Assembly: GCF_011745665.1 (NCBI RefSeq)
Contig: NZ_CP050253.1
Coordinates: 533,418 to 597,417 of the forward strand
Direction of reading: 5' to 3'
DNA length: 64,000 nt
Origin: Zophobihabitans entericus
GTDB lineage: Bacteria > Pseudomonadota > Gammaproteobacteria > Enterobacterales > Orbaceae
Part shown: in pieces, positions 61,900 to 64,000 of the stretch
How the letters are laid out: each line of letters opens with the position of its first letter
How positions within the stretch are numbered: position 1 is the first letter of the stretch
The notes under the pieces: generated by a model
Databases searched by the model: none
What the model saw: the letters and a program-made list of their open reading frames with translations, nothing else
Told to the model about the DNA's origin: nothing
Translations under genes and position numbers: made by a program

Positions 61900-62463
61900 T
61901 TATTTTAGGACATCGGTCGCAGAGATATATTGCCATTGGCCAAGTGGTAACTGTATATCAAAAACATTAATGTTACCGATCTGGACCCGGACTAAACGTA
62001 AACAGGGGAATCCTACATGAGCACACATACGTCTGACTTGACGGTTTTTGCCTTCTTTAATAGTCAGGCTAATCCATGAGGTTGGAATACTTTTTCTTTC
62101 TCGGATAGGAGGATCTCGTTGCCAGAGTTTTGCTGGTTCAGGAATGACACTGGCTTTAGCTGGCGCTGTAGTGAATTCTTTGAGGGCTATCCCCTTTTGC
62201 AGCAGAGAGATTGCTTCGTCTGTTACAATCCCCTCTACCTGAGCCCAGTAAGTCTTTGCCTGTTTAAATTTAGGATCGGCAATCTTAGCCTGCAATTTAC
62301 CATCATTAGTGAGTAATAATAGTCCCTCACTGTCAGTATCTAAACGTCCGGCAGGGTAAAATCCCGGTAAATCTACATAGTTTTTTAAGGTTGGATGTTT
62401 TTCATGTTCTGAGAACTGGCTGATCACACCAAAAGGCTTGTTAAGCGCAATAATTGAAGACAT
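61900..62463 (-). CDS. rluE: 23S rRNA pseudouridine-2457 synthase
   Basis: RluE makes pseudouridine 2457 in the peptidyl-transferase centre. The 187-residue protein begins SSIIALNKPFGVISQF, with the catalytic Asp in PAGRLDTDSEGLLLLTNDG, PPIRERKSIPTSW (typical of RluE), and GKNRQVRRMCAHVGFPCLRLVR. ATG 62463 has GAGAAAT just upstream; the ATG at 62472 has none. The E. coli N-terminal tail of about 35 residues is absent. Confidence 0.92.
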   Translation of the reverse strand: MSSIIALNKPFGVISQFSEHEKHPTLKNYVDLPGFYPAGRLDTDSEGLLLLTNDGKLQAKIADPKFKQAKTYWAQVEGIVTDEAISLLQKGIALKEFTTAPAKASVIPEPAKLWQRDPPIRERKSIPTSWISLTIKEGKNRQVRRMCAHVGFPCLRLVRVQIGNINVFDIQLPLGQWQYISATDVLK

Positions 62464-62573
62464 ATTTCTCACATCTAAAAATCATTTTCAGTCATTATAC
62501 TATATAAGTGACAAGCAGGTCTTAATTTCTCGTGATAACCATTCTTTTGCCTTGCCTATCAAAGGGATAACTA

Positions 62574-62623
62574 ATACCCTACTAAAATACTCAACTAAAT
62601 ACTTGACTAAAATCAAAGGATAT
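62574..62623 (+). promoter_or_regulatory. Two abutting IscR type-1 sites and iscR promoter
   Basis: Two 25-mers, 62574-62598 (ATACCCTACTAAAATACTCA...) and 62599-62623 (ATACTTGACTAAAATCAAAG...), each resemble the IscR type-1 motif ATASYYGACTRWWWYAGTC-RRSTAT; the first keeps both halves, the second has a good left half. The second contains TTGACT (62603-62608), which with TAAAAT (62625-62630) forms a promoter. Fe-S-loaded IscR would therefore block its own transcription. Confidence 0.72.
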
Positions 62624-62655
62624 ATAAAATAACACCATCTACTCGGAGGATGTGT

Positions 62656-63111
62656 ATGAAATTAACATCAAAAGGGCGTTATGCCGTGACTGCAATGCTT
62701 GATGTTGCACTTAACTCACAGTCTGGTCCTGTTTCTTTAGCGGAAATTTCTGAACGACAGGAAATTTCTCTCTCTTACTTAGAACAGTTATTTGCTCGTT
62801 TACGTAAACACGGTTTAGTAGCAAGTGTCAGAGGACCTGGCGGTGGTTATGTGTTAAATCACAGTATGGAACATATTGCAATTAGTTCAATTATTAAAGC
62901 GGTTGATGAATCAGTCGATGCCACGAAATGTAATGGTGAAGGCTGCTGTCAGGGCGGAGTTCGTTGTTTAACGCATTCACTTTGGAATGATCTTAGTGAA
63001 CGTATCGATGAGTTCTTAACCAACATCACGCTTAGTGAGCTGGTACAAAATAAAGAAGTGAGAGAAGTGGCTCACCGTCAAAGTAACTTTATGCGTATCG
63101 CAGTAAATTAA
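62656..63111 (+). CDS. iscR: Fe-S cluster-responsive regulator IscR
   Basis: IscR is the Rrf2-family sensor of Fe-S status that controls isc. ATG 62656 gives [20 protein letters not shown] as in E. coli, with GGAGG six bases upstream; an ATG two codons before is unlikely. The 151-residue protein has the helix-turn-helix [15 protein letters not shown] and the cluster ligands Cys92, Cys98, Cys104 and His107. iscS follows after 74 bases. Confidence 0.97.
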   Translation: MKLTSKGRYAVTAMLDVALNSQSGPVSLAEISERQEISLSYLEQLFARLRKHGLVASVRGPGGGYVLNHSMEHIAISSIIKAVDESVDATKCNGEGCCQGGVRCLTHSLWNDLSERIDEFLTNITLSELVQNKEVREVAHRQSNFMRIAVN

Positions 63112-63185
63112 CTATTGAATAAATAGCCAAATTTATCAGGTGAAATGGTATAATTTAAAAGATTAAGTCAGTTTTGGAGTTATAA

Positions 63186-64000
63186 ATGAAATTACCAATT
63201 TATATGGATTACGCAGCAACCACACCAATGGATAAACGTGTGGCAGAGAAAATGATGCAATTCATGACTATGGATGGTGTGTTTGGTAATCCGGCTTCTC
63301 GTTCTCACCGTTTTGGGTGGCTTGCAGAAGAAGCTGTTGATATTGCCCGTAATCAAATCGCCGATTTAATTGGTGCTGATGCCAGAGAAATCGTATTTAC
63401 GTCTGGTGCGACAGAAGCGGATAACTTAGCAATTAAAGGTGCCGCCCACTTTTATCAGACTAAAGGTAAACATATTATTACCTGTAAAACTGAACATAAA
63501 GCAGTATTGGATACTTGTCGTCAGTTAGAGCGTGAAGGCTTTGAGGTGACTTATTTAGCACCAAAAGCAGATGGTTTAATTGATTTAAAAGAATTTGAAG
63601 CAGCGCTACGTGATGATACTTCTGTAGTATCAATTATGCATGTAAATAATGAAATCGGTGTAATTCAGGATATTGAAAAAATGGGCGAAATGTGCCGTAG
63701 CCGCGGTATTATTTTCCATGTCGATGCAACTCAAAGTGTTGGGCGTCTACCGATTGATTTATCTAAGTTAAAAGTAGATTTAATGTCATTCTCTGGCCAT
63801 AAAGTTTATGGTCCAAAAGGAATTGGTGGTTTATATGTACGTCGTAAACCACGTGTGAGAATTGAAGCTCAAATGCACGGTGGTGGTCACGAACGTGGTA
63901 TGCGTTCTGGTACTTTACCGGTACACCAAATCGTGGGTATGGGTGAAGCTTATCGTCTGGCTAAAGAATCAATGACAGAAGAGATGGCACATCTGCAAAC
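63186..64000 (+). CDS. iscS: Cysteine desulfurase IscS, N-terminal part (cut by window end)
   Basis: IscS supplies sulfur for Fe-S clusters and tRNA thiolation. The ATG at 63186 has GGAG upstream; the frame stays open to the window end (about 271 codons visible of about 404). Visible marks are [24 protein letters not shown], His104 in [20 protein letters not shown] and the PLP Lys206 in [12 protein letters not shown]. The active-site Cys loop is beyond the window. It belongs to the iscR-iscS operon. Confidence 0.97.
   Translation, partial: MKLPIYMDYAATTPMDKRVAEKMMQFMTMDGVFGNPASRSHRFGWLAEEAVDIARNQIADLIGADAREIVFTSGATEADNLAIKGAAHFYQTKGKHIITCKTEHKAVLDTCRQLEREGFEVTYLAPKADGLIDLKEFEAALRDDTSVVSIMHVNNEIGVIQDIEKMGEMCRSRGIIFHVDATQSVGRLPIDLSKLKVDLMSFSGHKVYGPKGIGGLYVRRKPRVRIEAQMHGGGHERGMRSGTLPVHQIVGMGEAYRLAKESMTEEMAHLQ

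Overview
The window is A+T-rich gammaproteobacterial chromosome. Its gene blocks are those of Escherichia coli (folC-dedD-cvpA-purF-ubiX, metQIN-gmhB-rrn, slt-trpR-rob, ftsYEX-rpoH, divergent metJ/metB, nagBAC/nagE), but base composition and protein divergence point to a low-GC relative of the Enterobacterales. The rRNA genes, the compact spacers and the intimin-type adhesin would fit an Orbales/Orbaceae-like lineage; that placement is inference and needs a 16S search. No phage, IS transposase, CRISPR array or plasmid gene is visible. Both window ends cut genes (folC at the left, iscS at the right).

Layout. 1-3862: folC-dedD-cvpA-purF-ubiX operon. 4225-7930: an inverse autotransporter (intimin/invasin type) and a secreted Ig-like protein that share a C-terminal domain; this is the most interesting coding locus. 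8062-11834: rnr-rlmB plus an unrecognised gene. 11895-14514: metF and metB divergent from metJ with tandem MetJ boxes between them. 14585-17839: rpmE, degS, trmO, ridA and a half-size EamA transporter. 17909-20581: metNIQ methionine importer under a second MetJ operator. 20734-27132: gmhB and a complete rrn operon (P1/P2, 16S, tRNA-Glu, 23S, two 5S copies, terminator). 27296-30252: ygjV, rppH, lgt, thyA. 30321-36582: an unknown membrane protein, qorA, xseA, xthA, a MarC/YchE protein and tyrA. 36884-39436: amiC and asd. 39503-44481: nagC-nagA-nagB divergent from nagE. 45438-54090: initiator tRNA, slt, trpR, rob, nfuA, gntX, ppiA, pepB, a phosphatase and a phosphopantetheinyl transferase. 54198-63111: secreted lactonase, tilS, TIM-barrel isomerase, rpoH, ftsX-ftsE-ftsY, rluE, iscR; then iscS to the end.

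Regulation readable from sequence: MetJ ties metB, metF, metJ and metNIQ into one methionine regulon; adjacent IscR type-1 sites precede iscR-iscS; CRP sites lie upstream of rpoH and between nagB and nagE; rpmE has a full-consensus promoter; the rrn operon has a GC-rich discriminator at P1.

The main non-coding novelty is a composite family of palindromic and 60-bp repeats in two convergent intergenic regions (36.6-36.8 kb and 44.5-45.3 kb). One 100-bp part is present at both sites in opposite orientation with 96 of 100 positions identical. The second site also carries nested palindromes and a tandem 60-bp array.
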